The notes under the pieces were generated by a model, which saw only the letters and a list, made by a program, of their open reading frames with translations, did no database searches and was not told the origin of the DNA. The position numbers were made by a program, and so were the translations under genes. Positions 43,689 through 52,655 of a DNA stretch of 64,000 nt are shown one piece after another. Source of the DNA: Pseudomonas kairouanensis (GTDB lineage: Bacteria > Pseudomonadota > Gammaproteobacteria > Pseudomonadales > Pseudomonadaceae); NCBI RefSeq assembly GCF_004682055.1, contig NZ_QUZU01000003.1, positions 170,750 through 234,749 on the forward strand, read 5' to 3'. Numbering within the stretch: the stretch's first letter is position 1; each line of letters begins with the position of its first letter.

Positions 43689-44651
43689 ATGCGCGCCATA
43701 CCGCTCCTTACGCTTTTGCTCAGTAGTTGGCTTGCATTACCCGCCCATGCCGATGAAGCCCAAGACTGGCTGACTCGACTTGGGCGTGCAGAGCAGCAGC
43801 AAAGCTTTCAAGGTACGTTCGTCTACGAGCGTAATGGCAGTTTTTCTACCCATGACATCTGGCATCGTGTCCAGGATGGTCAAGTCCGTGAGCGGCTCTT
43901 GCAGCTCGACGGCTCTGCCCAGGAAGTCCTGCGTGTAGATGGTCGCACTCAATGCGTCAGCGGCACCCTCGTCGCCGGCATTGGCAGTTCGCGTGATGCC
44001 CCATCGCGTGCGCTGGATCCGCAGAAACTCAATGAATTCTATGAATTGGCCGTCATCGGCAAATCCCGCGTGGCCGGTCGTAATGCGGTGATCGTTTCAA
44101 TCACGCCGCGAGACCAGTATCGCTATGGGTTTGAGTTGCACCTGGACCGTGAAACCGCATTACCCCTCAAGTCGTTGCTGCTCAATGACCAGGGACAGTT
44201 ACTTGAGCGGTTCCAGTTCACGCGCCTTGACACCTCAGCCTCGCCGAATGATCACGACCTGCAGCCCAGCAGCGAGTGCACCCCCCTGGCTGCTGCCAAA
44301 AGCGACGCCTCTGGAGTCGCGCCTATCGAGACCTGGCACATGGAATGGCTGCCACCCGGTTTTCAGCTGACCAAGAGCGGCGTGCATAAAGATGCCCAGA
44401 CCAAAGCGACGTTCGACAGCTTGATGTACGAAGATGGTCTGGCACGATTCTCGGTGTTCCTTGAGCCGATCAAGGACGCGAGCGTGACCGAAACCCGTAC
44501 CCAATTGGGGCCTACGGTTGCTGTGTCCCGTCGGCTGAACACGGTGGATGGCGAAATGATGGTGACGGTTGTCGGAGAAATCCCTATCGGTACCGCCGAA
44601 CGTATCGCACTGTCGGTGCGCGGTGAGAAAAAGCCAGACGCCAAGCCGTGA
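43689..44651 (+). CDS. mucB: Periplasmic regulator MucB
   Basis: A 320-residue RseB-family lipid-sensing protein with a signal peptide (residues 1-21, LLSSWLALPAHA). It binds the periplasmic part of MucA and protects it from AlgW cleavage. Family segments include WLTRLGRAEQQQSFQGTFVYERNGSFSTHDIWHRVQDG in the larger domain and TWHMEWLPPGFQLTKSG opening the smaller domain near residue 217. It is 15 bp after mucA. No mucC follows. Confidence 0.95.
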   Translation: MRAIPLLTLLLSSWLALPAHADEAQDWLTRLGRAEQQQSFQGTFVYERNGSFSTHDIWHRVQDGQVRERLLQLDGSAQEVLRVDGRTQCVSGTLVAGIGSSRDAPSRALDPQKLNEFYELAVIGKSRVAGRNAVIVSITPRDQYRYGFELHLDRETALPLKSLLLNDQGQLLERFQFTRLDTSASPNDHDLQPSSECTPLAAAKSDASGVAPIETWHMEWLPPGFQLTKSGVHKDAQTKATFDSLMYEDGLARFSVFLEPIKDASVTETRTQLGPTVAVSRRLNTVDGEMMVTVVGEIPIGTAERIALSVRGEKKPDAKP

Positions 44652-44885
44652 GTCGTTAATCCTATGTTCATCCTGACCTTTCACTGTACTTCCACGCTAG
44701 GTTGGCTGCCGAGAGCATGAAATGTCCGGATCAGCATTTTCACTTGCAAAAATCTCTCATGTTTTTTATAGGTCAGGGCTTGTCGGCTCTGGCCTTGCTT
44801 TGTTCGCGGAACAAAGATGTCGGTGGCAGTTTCCGGCGTTTCTTGAACCCTCTCGCTCAACCCTGCTCGTCGTAACGGGAGCTGT
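44652..44885. other. Gap between mucB and mucD where mucC is absent
   Basis: In P. aeruginosa, mucC lies here. These 234 bp contain only a short unrecognised 60-codon open frame and no MucC-like sequence. I see no terminator, so mucD may still be part of the transcript. Confidence 0.6.
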
Positions 44886-46322
44886 ATGTCGATACCACGT
44901 TTGAAATCCTACCTATCCATAGTCGCCACGGTATTGGTGCTGGGCCAGGCCTTGCCTGCGCAAGCGGCCGAACTGCCTGACTTTACCCAGTTGGTCGAGC
45001 AGGCCTCGCCAGCGGTGGTGAACATCAGTACCACGCAAAAACTGCCGGACCGCAAAGTCTCCAACCAGCAAATGCCGGACCTGGAAGGTCTGCCGCCGAT
45101 GCTGCGTGAGTTCTTCGAGCGTGGCATGCCGCAACAACGCGCCCCGCGCGGTGGGGGTGGCCAGCGTGAGGCACAGTCCCTGGGCTCGGGCTTCATCATC
45201 TCGCCAGATGGCTACATCCTCACTAACAACCATGTGATTGCTGATGCCGACGAGATTTTGGTACGCCTGGCTGATCGCAGTGAGCTCAAAGCCAAGCTGG
45301 TGGGCACTGACCCGCGTTCCGACGTGGCGCTGCTCAAGATCGAAGGCAAGGACCTACCCGTGCTTAAACTGGGTAAATCCCAGGACTTGAAGGCTGGCCA
45401 GTGGGTCGTTGCCATCGGTTCGCCGTTTGGTTTTGACCATACCGTGACCCAAGGGATCGTCAGCGCCATCGGTCGCAGTCTGCCGAACGAAAACTACGTA
45501 CCGTTCATCCAGACCGACGTGCCGATCAATCCGGGCAACTCCGGTGGTCCGCTGTTCAACCTGGCGGGCGAAGTGGTGGGGATCAACTCGCAGATCTATA
45601 CCCGCTCCGGTGGTTTCATGGGCGTATCGTTCGCCATCCCAATCGACGTGGCGATGGACGTTTCCAACCAGCTGAAAACGGGTGGCAAGGTCAGCCGTGG
45701 CTGGTTGGGCGTGGTTATCCAGGAAGTGAACAAAGACCTGGCTGAGTCCTTCGGCCTGGACAAGCCAGCTGGCGCCCTGGTCGCGCAGATCCAGGATGAC
45801 GGCCCGGCGGCCAAGGGTGGCCTGCAAGTCGGCGACGTGATCCTGAGCATGAATGGCCAGCCGATCGTGATGTCGGCTGACCTGCCGCACCTGGTGGGCG
45901 CCCTCAAGGCCGGCAGCAAGGCCAAGCTGGAAGTGATCCGTGAAGGCAAGCGCCAGACCGTTGAGCTGACTGTGGGTGCCATTCCTGAAGAAGGCGCAAG
46001 CCTGGATGCCCTGGGCAACGCCAAGCCGGGTGCCGAGCGCAGCAGCAATCGCCTGGGCATCGCGGTGGTTGAACTGACCGATGAGCAGAAAAAGAGCTTC
46101 GATCTCAAGAGCGGCGTGGTGATCAAGGAAGTGCAGGACGGTCCTGCGGCCCTGATCGGTCTGCAGCCTGGTGACGTGATCACTCACCTGAACAATCAGG
46201 CGATCAACACCACCAAGGAGTTTGCCGACATCGCCAAGGCGCTGCCGAAGAACCGTACGGTGTCGATGCGCGTATTGCGTCAAGGTCGCGCAAGCTTCAT
46301 TACCTTCAAACTGGCTGAATAA
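44886..46322 (+). CDS. mucD: Periplasmic serine protease MucD (DegP/HtrA family)
   Basis: A 478-residue HtrA protease/chaperone with a signal peptide ending near residue 27 (LPAQA). The catalytic triad is H116 (NNHVIADA), D146 (RSDVALLKI) and S219 (GNSGGPLF). Two PDZ domains follow, at about 265-360 and about 385-470, the second starting near RLGIAVVELTDEQ. It degrades misfolded envelope proteins and dampens AlgU activation. A strong terminator ends the operon. Confidence 0.96.
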   Translation: MSIPRLKSYLSIVATVLVLGQALPAQAAELPDFTQLVEQASPAVVNISTTQKLPDRKVSNQQMPDLEGLPPMLREFFERGMPQQRAPRGGGGQREAQSLGSGFIISPDGYILTNNHVIADADEILVRLADRSELKAKLVGTDPRSDVALLKIEGKDLPVLKLGKSQDLKAGQWVVAIGSPFGFDHTVTQGIVSAIGRSLPNENYVPFIQTDVPINPGNSGGPLFNLAGEVVGINSQIYTRSGGFMGVSFAIPIDVAMDVSNQLKTGGKVSRGWLGVVIQEVNKDLAESFGLDKPAGALVAQIQDDGPAAKGGLQVGDVILSMNGQPIVMSADLPHLVGALKAGSKAKLEVIREGKRQTVELTVGAIPEEGASLDALGNAKPGAERSSNRLGIAVVELTDEQKKSFDLKSGVVIKEVQDGPAALIGLQPGDVITHLNNQAINTTKEFADIAKALPKNRTVSMRVLRQGRASFITFKLAE

Positions 46323-46336
46323 GCGACCCAGCCAAT

Positions 46337-46376
46337 AAAAAGCCCCGCCTTCGTTTAACGAGGGCGGGGCTTTTTT
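46337..46376 (+). terminator. Terminator of the algU-mucD operon
   Basis: AAAAGCCCCGCCT pairs with AGGGCGGGGCTTTT over a short loop, followed by a T run. It could also serve the convergent M48 protease gene. Confidence 0.92.
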
Positions 46377-46389
46377 GTGGGCGAGAGCG

Positions 46390-47823
46390 TTAGCTCATCA
46401 TGCCTTTGACCAGGCGTTCCTGTTCGATCAGCTCACGTTGGCGTGCGTCGATGCGTGACGAGAGCGGGAAGTTGCTGCCGGCTCGGCGCTTGGCAAAATC
46501 CAGTTGCTGGATGGCCTGCTGGAAGTCACCCACCAAGGCAAAGTACTCGGCACGGGCTTGGTGCAGGCCGATGATGTTGCCGGACAAGCCGCGTGTCTCA
46601 GCGACCTGGTACCACACGTCGGGATCATCAGGGCGAGACTTGAGCAGCCCGTCCAAGGCTTTTTCTGCGTCCGCGGTGCGGTTCTGCTTGAGCAGCAAGT
46701 CCACTCGTATCTGGTTCAGCGGATAGTTGCTGGGGTACTGGGTGAGCATCTTGTCTGTGCGTTGCTGGGCATCGGGCAAGTGGTTGTTGTCGATGTCCAA
46801 CTGGATCTGCGCAAGGTTATAGGTGATATCTGCGGGCGCCTTGGCCAGCAACGGGGCCAGGTTGTCCCGCGCTTGCTTGAACTGCGAGCCTTTGATCTGG
46901 GCGAGGGCCAGGCCGTACCGCGCCACATCGTTTTTTGGATTTTCGTCCAATTGCGCCTGAAAGCGCTTGGCCGCAAGCCCCGGGGTGTCTTCGTATTGCA
47001 GTTGCACCCGCGCACGAATCAGTTGGTAGCGCAGGCTGTCTTCCTTGCCGCCGGCCTTGGCTTGCTCGGCACGGTTGCGGGTGTCGGCGATCCGAGACTC
47101 GGTGACCGGGTGAGTGAGCAGGAACTCCGGTGGCTTGGCATCGAAGCGGTATTGGCGCATCAGGCGCTCGAACATGGTGGGCATCGAGCGCGGGTCGTAG
47201 CCGGCCTTTTCCAGGTTGACGATGCCGATACGGTCGGCTTCCTGCTCATTCTGGCGCGAGAAGCGGCGTTGTTCCTGGATGGCCGCCGCCTGGGTGCCGG
47301 CAATTGCGGCGATACCGGCATCGCCTGCGCCTGCAGCAGCGGCAATGATGCCGCCGAGCAGCGCGGCCATCATGGGGATCTGCATGCGCTGTTGCGCTTC
47401 GACACCGCGGGCGAAATGGCGCTGGGATAAATGCGCCAATTCGTGGGCCAGCACCGAAGCGTATTCGCCTTCGGTCTGCGCGTTGAGGAACAGGCCGCCG
47501 TTGACCCCGACGATACCGCCGGGCGCGGCAAAGGCGTTCAGTTGCGGGCTGTTGATCAGGATGAATTCCAGGCGTCGGTCATTTACCTGGCTGGTTTCCA
47601 CCAGCTTGTACACGCTGGTCTCGACGTAATCCTTGAGCTGCGGATCGTTGAGCTGCGAGACCTGGCCCCGCAGGTAGGCCAGCCATGCGCGGCCCAGTTG
47701 GTATTCCTGTTGTGGCGAGACAATGGCAGAACTGGCGTCGCCAAGTGACGGCAGGTCGTCAGCGAAGCCTGGGGAGGCCAGCAGGCAAGCCAGCGTCAGC
47801 AGGGTAGGGCGCAAAAAAGTCAT
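46390..47823 (-). CDS. M48 metalloprotease with TPR domain (BepA/YfgC-like)
   Basis: A 477-residue periplasmic zinc protease. The signal peptide is residues 1-21 (LLTLACLLASPGFA). The M48 motif HELAH is 127-131, with the third ligand glutamate in QNEQEADRIGI. The C-terminal half (about 270-470) is TPR-like (RYGLALAQIKGSQFKQARDNLAPLL and following helices). BepA-type proteins help assemble or degrade outer-membrane proteins such as LptD. It is convergent with mucD and divergent from tusA. Confidence 0.92.
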   Translation of the reverse strand: MTFLRPTLLTLACLLASPGFADDLPSLGDASSAIVSPQQEYQLGRAWLAYLRGQVSQLNDPQLKDYVETSVYKLVETSQVNDRRLEFILINSPQLNAFAAPGGIVGVNGGLFLNAQTEGEYASVLAHELAHLSQRHFARGVEAQQRMQIPMMAALLGGIIAAAAGAGDAGIAAIAGTQAAAIQEQRRFSRQNEQEADRIGIVNLEKAGYDPRSMPTMFERLMRQYRFDAKPPEFLLTHPVTESRIADTRNRAEQAKAGGKEDSLRYQLIRARVQLQYEDTPGLAAKRFQAQLDENPKNDVARYGLALAQIKGSQFKQARDNLAPLLAKAPADITYNLAQIQLDIDNNHLPDAQQRTDKMLTQYPSNYPLNQIRVDLLLKQNRTADAEKALDGLLKSRPDDPDVWYQVAETRGLSGNIIGLHQARAEYFALVGDFQQAIQQLDFAKRRAGSNFPLSSRIDARQRELIEQERLVKGMMS

Positions 47824-47918
47824 GCACAGAGCCTTTCGACAAAGAGCTTACTGTAGCCGGACACTGAGCTTCGGACCAGATATTCTAAGCAACCCCAACC
47901 CATGCCCGGAGCAAAACC

Positions 47919-48158
47919 ATGACCGACGCTGTAGCCTGCGATGCCGAACTCGATGCCAGCGGCCTCAATTGCCCGTTGCCTTTGCTCAAGGCCAAATTGG
48001 AGCTTAATCGGTTGGCCAGTGGCGCAGTGCTTAAGGTGATCGCCACGGATGCCGGCTCCCAGCGGGATTTCCGCACGTTTGCCAAGTTGGCCGGGCATAC
48101 CCTGCTGCATGAAGAAGACGCCGCCGGTGTGTACCGTTACTGGTTGCGCAAGGCCTGA
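47919..48158 (+). CDS. tusA: Sulfurtransferase TusA family protein
   Basis: A 79-residue TusA/SirA-like protein. LDASGLNCPLPLLKAKLEL holds the family CPxP motif with sulfur-carrying C18. TusA passes persulfide sulfur from IscS to the TusBCD relay for tRNA 2-thiouridine. It is followed 32 bp later by a PerM-like transporter gene on the same strand, a common pairing in Pseudomonas. Confidence 0.9.
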   Translation: MTDAVACDAELDASGLNCPLPLLKAKLELNRLASGAVLKVIATDAGSQRDFRTFAKLAGHTLLHEEDAAGVYRYWLRKA

Positions 48159-48190
48159 TCCGTTTGCCCACCATCACCCGAGGTTGATTG

Positions 48191-49261
48191 ATGTTCAAAG
48201 TGTTACGAGACTGGATCCAGCGCTACTTCTCCGATGAAGAAGCCGTGGTGCTGGCGGTCCTGCTATTTCTGGCCTTCACGGCCGTGCTCACCTTGGGCGG
48301 CATGCTGGCGCCAGTACTGGCGGGGATGGTGCTGGCGTATTTGATGCAGGGCCTGGTCACCACGCTGGAGCGTTTGCGCCTGCCGGGCGGTGCGGCAGTG
48401 GGGCTGGTGTTTGCGTTGTTCATGGGGCTGCTGGTGCTGTTTATCGTAGTGGTGTTGCCGTTGCTGTGGCACCAACTGATTACCTTGTTCAACGAGTTGC
48501 CGGGCATGCTCGCCAAGTGGCAGTCGCTGTTGTTGCTGCTGCCGGAGCGATACCCGCACCTGGTGTCGGATGAGCAGGTGTTGCAGGCCATTGAAGTGGC
48601 GCGCGGCGAGATCGGAAAATTCGGGCAGTGGGCTTTGACCTTTTCCCTGTCCAGCCTTCCGCTGCTGGTCAACATCATGATCTACCTGGTGCTGGTGCCG
48701 ATCCTGGTGTTCTTCTTCCTCAAGGACCGCGCCATGATCGGTCGCTGGGTGCGTGGCTATCTACCACGCGAACGGGCGTTGATCACCCGTGTAGCCGAGG
48801 AGATGAACCGGCAGATCGCCAATTACATCCGTGGCAAGGTGATCGAGATCATCATCTGTGGTGGCGTGACCTATATCGCCTTCATTGCCCTGGACCTGAA
48901 CTATGCGGCCTTGCTGGCACTGCTGGTAGGTGTGTCGGTGGTGGTGCCGTATGTGGGCGCGGTGGTGGTGACGGTGCCGGTGATGCTGATCGCGTTGTTC
49001 CAGTGGGGTTGGAGTGACCAGTTCATTTACTTGATGGCGGTGTACGGCATCATCCAGACCCTGGATGGCAATGTGTTGGTGCCGCTGCTCTTCTCGGAGG
49101 CAGTGAACCTGCACCCGGTAGCGATTATTTGTGCAGTGTTGTTGTTTGGCGGGCTGTGGGGATTTTGGGGAGTGTTCTTCGCGATTCCCCTGGCAACGCT
49201 GTTCAAGGCGGTGCTGGATGCGTGGCCGCGGCAGGAGCCGGTAGTCGCACCCCTGTTGTGA
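48191..49261 (+). CDS. AI-2E family transporter (PerM-like)
   Basis: A 356-residue membrane protein with about eight helices. The AI-2E/PerM family pattern is visible: LGGMLAPVLAGMVLAYLMQGLVTTLERLRLPGGAAVGLVF near the N-terminus, LVPILVFFFLKDRAMIGRWVRGYLPRERALI in the middle and the C-terminal GNVLVPLLFSEAVNLHPVAIICAVLLFGGLWGFWGVFFAIPLATLFKAVL. The substrate is not predictable; the family name reflects one member only. GAGG lies seven bases before the ATG at 48191. Confidence 0.9.
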   Translation: MFKVLRDWIQRYFSDEEAVVLAVLLFLAFTAVLTLGGMLAPVLAGMVLAYLMQGLVTTLERLRLPGGAAVGLVFALFMGLLVLFIVVVLPLLWHQLITLFNELPGMLAKWQSLLLLLPERYPHLVSDEQVLQAIEVARGEIGKFGQWALTFSLSSLPLLVNIMIYLVLVPILVFFFLKDRAMIGRWVRGYLPRERALITRVAEEMNRQIANYIRGKVIEIIICGGVTYIAFIALDLNYAALLALLVGVSVVVPYVGAVVVTVPVMLIALFQWGWSDQFIYLMAVYGIIQTLDGNVLVPLLFSEAVNLHPVAIICAVLLFGGLWGFWGVFFAIPLATLFKAVLDAWPRQEPVVAPLL

Positions 49262-49265
49262 CTGT

Positions 49266-49293
49266 GCAGTGGGCGGGCAAGCCCGCTCACTGC
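49266..49293. repeat. Single REP-like hairpin between convergent genes
   Basis: GCAGTGGGCGGG (49266-49277) pairs with CCCGCTCACTGC (49282-49293) with one G-T position and a 4-base loop. It lies between perM-like and bcp and may act in factor-dependent termination for both. Confidence 0.6.
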
Positions 49294-49321
49294 AGCAAAG
49301 CCGTCACCATGAGCGCGCGTT

Positions 49322-49795
49322 TCAGGCCTTGTTCAGCGCCTGCGCCGCCGCCAAAACCGCATCCACATGCCCTGGAACCTTCACGCCGCGCCATTCCTGG
49401 CGCAGCACGCCATCCTTGTCGATCAGGAACGTGCTGCGATCTACACCCAGGTATTCCTTGCCATACAGCTTCTTCAGCTTGATCACATCAAACAGCTGGC
49501 AGACTGCTTCGTCCTTGTCGCTGATCAGCTCGAAGGGGAATTGCTGCTTGCCCTTGAAGTTCTCGTGGGACTTCACGCTGTCGCGCGACACGCCAAACAC
49601 CTCGGTATTGGCAGCCTTGAACGCGGCGTGCTGGTCACGGAAACCCTGGCCTTCGGTGGTGCAGCCGGGGGTGCTGTCCTTGGGGTAGAAGTAGATCACC
49701 ACTTGCTTGCCTTTCAGGGCCGCAAGGCTGAAGGTCTGGCCACTGGTGGCCTGGGCTTCGAAATCGGCTACGGGTTGGTCGATGACAACCGCCAT
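49322..49795 (-). CDS. bcp: Thioredoxin-dependent peroxiredoxin Bcp
   Basis: A 157-residue Bcp/PrxQ peroxiredoxin that reduces hydroperoxides. The peroxidatic cysteine is C45 in YPKDSTPGCTTEG. The cysteine five residues later, used for resolution in E. coli Bcp, is replaced (sequence GQGFRD). The only other cysteine is C99 in DEAVCQLFD, so resolution must use C99 or an external thiol. It is 10 bp downstream of gcvR and probably co-transcribed, a conserved order in pseudomonads. Confidence 0.93.
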   Translation of the reverse strand: MAVVIDQPVADFEAQATSGQTFSLAALKGKQVVIYFYPKDSTPGCTTEGQGFRDQHAAFKAANTEVFGVSRDSVKSHENFKGKQQFPFELISDKDEAVCQLFDVIKLKKLYGKEYLGVDRSTFLIDKDGVLRQEWRGVKVPGHVDAVLAAAQALNKA

Positions 49796-49805
49796 GGTTA
49801 CTTCC

Positions 49806-50366
49806 TTACATTGGGTTCTGTGGGCGCCATGGTTCGATCAGGGCGTCGAGGTTCAGCGCATCGGCGAAATCCAGGAACTGGTCGCGCAGCCAGCTGATCT
49901 GCACGCCGGCTGGCAAGGTCACGGTGAACGTGGCGTTGAGCATGGTGCCGCCGGTTTGCGGGGCCTGGTAGGTGTCGCAGGTCAGGTTCTCCAGTTCGAC
50001 GTTATGGTCGATGAAGAACTGGCACAGCTCGTTGACGATGTCCGAACGGTAGGCCGAGCTGACATAGGCTACATAAGGCAGGGCCTGCGGACGGTTTTCC
50101 AGGGCAGCGCTGCGCACCACGTTGACGGTGAAGTCGTGCTTCTTGGCCAGGCCTGGCAAGCCGGTTTCCAGGCGCGCCAGGGCGTCCCAGGTGCCGGAGA
50201 TCTGCAACACCAGCGCACTGCATTCGCCGTGGCGGGTGAGGCGGGAGGTCACGACGGCGCAGCGGTTTTCATGGCTGGCGCGGCACAGGACGTTGGTCAG
50301 CTCCATGGGGTTGGCGCCGAGGGCACTGATAACAAGGAATTGTTCGCGAACTGTGGGGGTGGACAT
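49806..50366 (-). CDS. gcvR: Glycine cleavage system transcriptional repressor GcvR-like
   Basis: A 186-residue protein with two ACT domains, about residues 7-90 (REQFLVISALGANPMELTNVLCRASHENRCAVVTSRLTRHGECSALVLQI) and 95-180 (FTVNVVRSAA..DIVNELCQFFIDHNVELENLTCDTYQAP). No DNA-binding domain is present, as in GcvR, which works through GcvA. The gene is divergent from dapA and precedes bcp. Confidence 0.85.
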   Translation of the reverse strand: MSTPTVREQFLVISALGANPMELTNVLCRASHENRCAVVTSRLTRHGECSALVLQISGTWDALARLETGLPGLAKKHDFTVNVVRSAALENRPQALPYVAYVSSAYRSDIVNELCQFFIDHNVELENLTCDTYQAPQTGGTMLNATFTVTLPAGVQISWLRDQFLDFADALNLDALIEPWRPQNPM

Positions 50367-50639
50367 GCAGCCTTCCTAAAACGATGAGCGGTCGATACTG
50401 TGAGGGCCGTATCGATCAAAGCATGAAGGGTAGCGAAAAGCGCCGCCAAGGGATAGGAGGTGGCGTTTTCATTACGTGATCGAGCGTATTTCAGCCTGCT
50501 TCAAGCCACGCTTTGGCCCAATGATGGCATTGCCTGTCGTTTAGTTACGCCAGAACGCATCCTCAGGCGGTACTTTGCTTGTGCAAGCATCTTGGCGCCA
50601 GTACCATTACGGCTCTCTTTTTCCGGCAGGAGCGGTTGC

Positions 50640-51518
50640 ATGATTGCGGGCAGTATGGTGGCACTGGTCACACCCATGGATGCACAAGGTCATCTCGACT
50701 GGGACAGCCTGGGCAAACTGGTGGACTTCCACCTGCAAGAAGGCACCAACGCCATCGTGGCGGTCGGCACCACGGGTGAATCGGCCACCCTCGATGTGGA
50801 AGAACACATCCAGGTCATCGAATTCGTGGTCAAGCGCGTGGCCGGCCGTATCGCTGTAATCGCTGGCACGGGCGCCAACTCGACGCGTGAAGCGATCGAA
50901 CTGACCAAGAACGCCAAAAAGGCAGGTGCCGACGCGTGCCTGCTGGTGACCCCGTACTACAACAAGCCGACCCAGGAAGGCCTGTACCAGCACTTCCGCG
51001 CTGTCGCCGAAGCCGTCGATATCCCGCAGATCCTCTACAACGTGCCAGGCCGCACCGCTTGCGACATGCAGGCTGCGACCGTGATCCGCCTGTCCACCGT
51101 GCCGAACATCATCGGTATCAAGGAAGCCACCGGCGACCTGCAGCGCGCCAAGGACATCCTGGCCGGCGTGAGCAGTGACTTCCTGGTGTATTCCGGTGAC
51201 GACGCCACCGCTGTCGAGCTGATCCTGCTGGGTGGCAAGGGCAATATCTCCGTGACCGCCAACGTGGCTCCGCGTGCCATGAGCGAGCTGTGCGCCGCTG
51301 CCATCGCAGGTGACGCCGTGACCGCCCGTGCGATCCACGAGAAGCTGATGCCGCTCAACAAGACACTGTTTATCGAATCCAACCCTATCCCCGTGAAATG
51401 GGCATTGTATGAAATGGGCCTGATGCCGGACGGTATCCGTCTGCCGCTCACCCGTCTCAGCGAAGCCTGTCACGAACCGCTGCGACAGGCCCTGCGCCAG
51501 TCCGGCGTCCTGGTTTAA
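50640..51518 (+). CDS. dapA: 4-hydroxy-tetrahydrodipicolinate synthase
   Basis: A 292-residue lysine/diaminopimelate biosynthetic aldolase that condenses pyruvate with aspartate semialdehyde. The Schiff-base lysine is K161 in GIKEATGDL, the catalytic tyrosine is Y133 in ILYNVPGRT, and GTTGESATL is at 43-51. The start at 50640 follows CAGGAGCGG; the frame is open upstream to 50460 without family similarity. It forms an operon with bamC 17 bp downstream, the standard gammaproteobacterial order. Confidence 0.96.
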   Translation: MIAGSMVALVTPMDAQGHLDWDSLGKLVDFHLQEGTNAIVAVGTTGESATLDVEEHIQVIEFVVKRVAGRIAVIAGTGANSTREAIELTKNAKKAGADACLLVTPYYNKPTQEGLYQHFRAVAEAVDIPQILYNVPGRTACDMQAATVIRLSTVPNIIGIKEATGDLQRAKDILAGVSSDFLVYSGDDATAVELILLGGKGNISVTANVAPRAMSELCAAAIAGDAVTARAIHEKLMPLNKTLFIESNPIPVKWALYEMGLMPDGIRLPLTRLSEACHEPLRQALRQSGVLV

Positions 51519-51535
51519 TTGAGGAAGCACTACGC

Positions 51536-52651
51536 ATGAAGCGATTGGCCGGACTTTCCGCACTTGCCTTGATTATCTCCAGCACCAGTGGCTGCGGTTG
51601 GATCTGGGGCCCGGAAGGCTACTTCCGCGACCGCGGTAGCGATTACCTGGAAGCCCAAGCAACCAAACCGATGCAACTGCCGCCAGACGTCAATGTCGCC
51701 AAGCGCCTTGACCCGTTGCTGCCGATCCCGCGTAACGTGGCTGACGACACTACCAAGGGTGAGTACGTGGTGCCGCGTCCACAGCCGATCTCGGCCGTGG
51801 CGGATGCCAGCGACTACAGCCTGCAGAAGAGCGGTGACAACCGCTGGATCGTAGCCCAGCGCCCACCTGCCGAAGTCTGGCCGGTGGCCGTGCAGTTCTT
51901 CCAGGACAACGGTTTCCGCATCGACGAACAGCGCCCGCAGACCGGTGAATTCACCACGGCATGGCAGCAGGGCAGCGAACTGTCCGCCACCATGGCCAAG
52001 CGCCTGCAGGCTGGCGGTGTCGCCGCTGACAGCGAAGCCCGTGTGCGCGTGCGCATCGAGCCAGGCGTGCAACGCAACACCAGTGAGGTCTACGTGGTGA
52101 GCGCCGAGCGTCCTGCCGGCAGCACCGCCAACGTGGACTTCACCAACCGTTCGGTCAACACCGGCGTCGATTCGGCCTTGGTCGACGAGATGCTGGCGAG
52201 CATGAGCCGTATCTCCGAGAAGGGCGGTTCGGTTTCCCTGCTCGCCGCGCGTGATTACGACACTCCAAGCCGCGTCAGCCTCACCGAAGACGGCAGCGGC
52301 AACGTGGTGCTGAACCTGGGTGAAGACCTGGACCGTGCCTGGGCCAGTGTTGGTCGCGCCCTGGAGCAAGGCCCGTGGCGTGTTGAAGACATCAACCGCA
52401 GCCTGGGCTTGTACTACATCAACGTGGCTGAGAAAGCCGAGCGTAAAGATGAAGAGCCAGGTTTCTTCAGCAAATTGTTCGGCAGTGCGCCGACCAAAGA
52501 AGAGATCGAGACCCGTGCCGAGCGTTACCAGGTTCGTTTGAGCAAGGTTGGCGAAAGCGTGCAAGTCACCGTCGAGAAGAACATCAACACCGTTGCGCCA
52601 GCTGAAACAGCGCGCAAAGTGTTGGGCGTGATTCAGGACAACCTGGGCTGA
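51536..52651 (+). CDS. bamC: Outer membrane assembly lipoprotein BamC (NlpB)
   Basis: A 371-residue lipoprotein with lipobox STSGC (lipidated cysteine at residue 20). An unstructured N-terminal segment (PEGYFRDRGSDYLEAQATKPMQLPPDV..RLDPLLPIP) contacts BamD, and two helix-grip domains follow, about 95-215 and 240-365. It is a component of the BAM complex that inserts outer-membrane beta-barrels. Its position after dapA supports the call. The MBL-fold gene starts 4 bp after its stop. Confidence 0.94.
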   Translation: MKRLAGLSALALIISSTSGCGWIWGPEGYFRDRGSDYLEAQATKPMQLPPDVNVAKRLDPLLPIPRNVADDTTKGEYVVPRPQPISAVADASDYSLQKSGDNRWIVAQRPPAEVWPVAVQFFQDNGFRIDEQRPQTGEFTTAWQQGSELSATMAKRLQAGGVAADSEARVRVRIEPGVQRNTSEVYVVSAERPAGSTANVDFTNRSVNTGVDSALVDEMLASMSRISEKGGSVSLLAARDYDTPSRVSLTEDGSGNVVLNLGEDLDRAWASVGRALEQGPWRVEDINRSLGLYYINVAEKAERKDEEPGFFSKLFGSAPTKEEIETRAERYQVRLSKVGESVQVTVEKNINTVAPAETARKVLGVIQDNLG

Positions 52652-52655
52652 GCCA

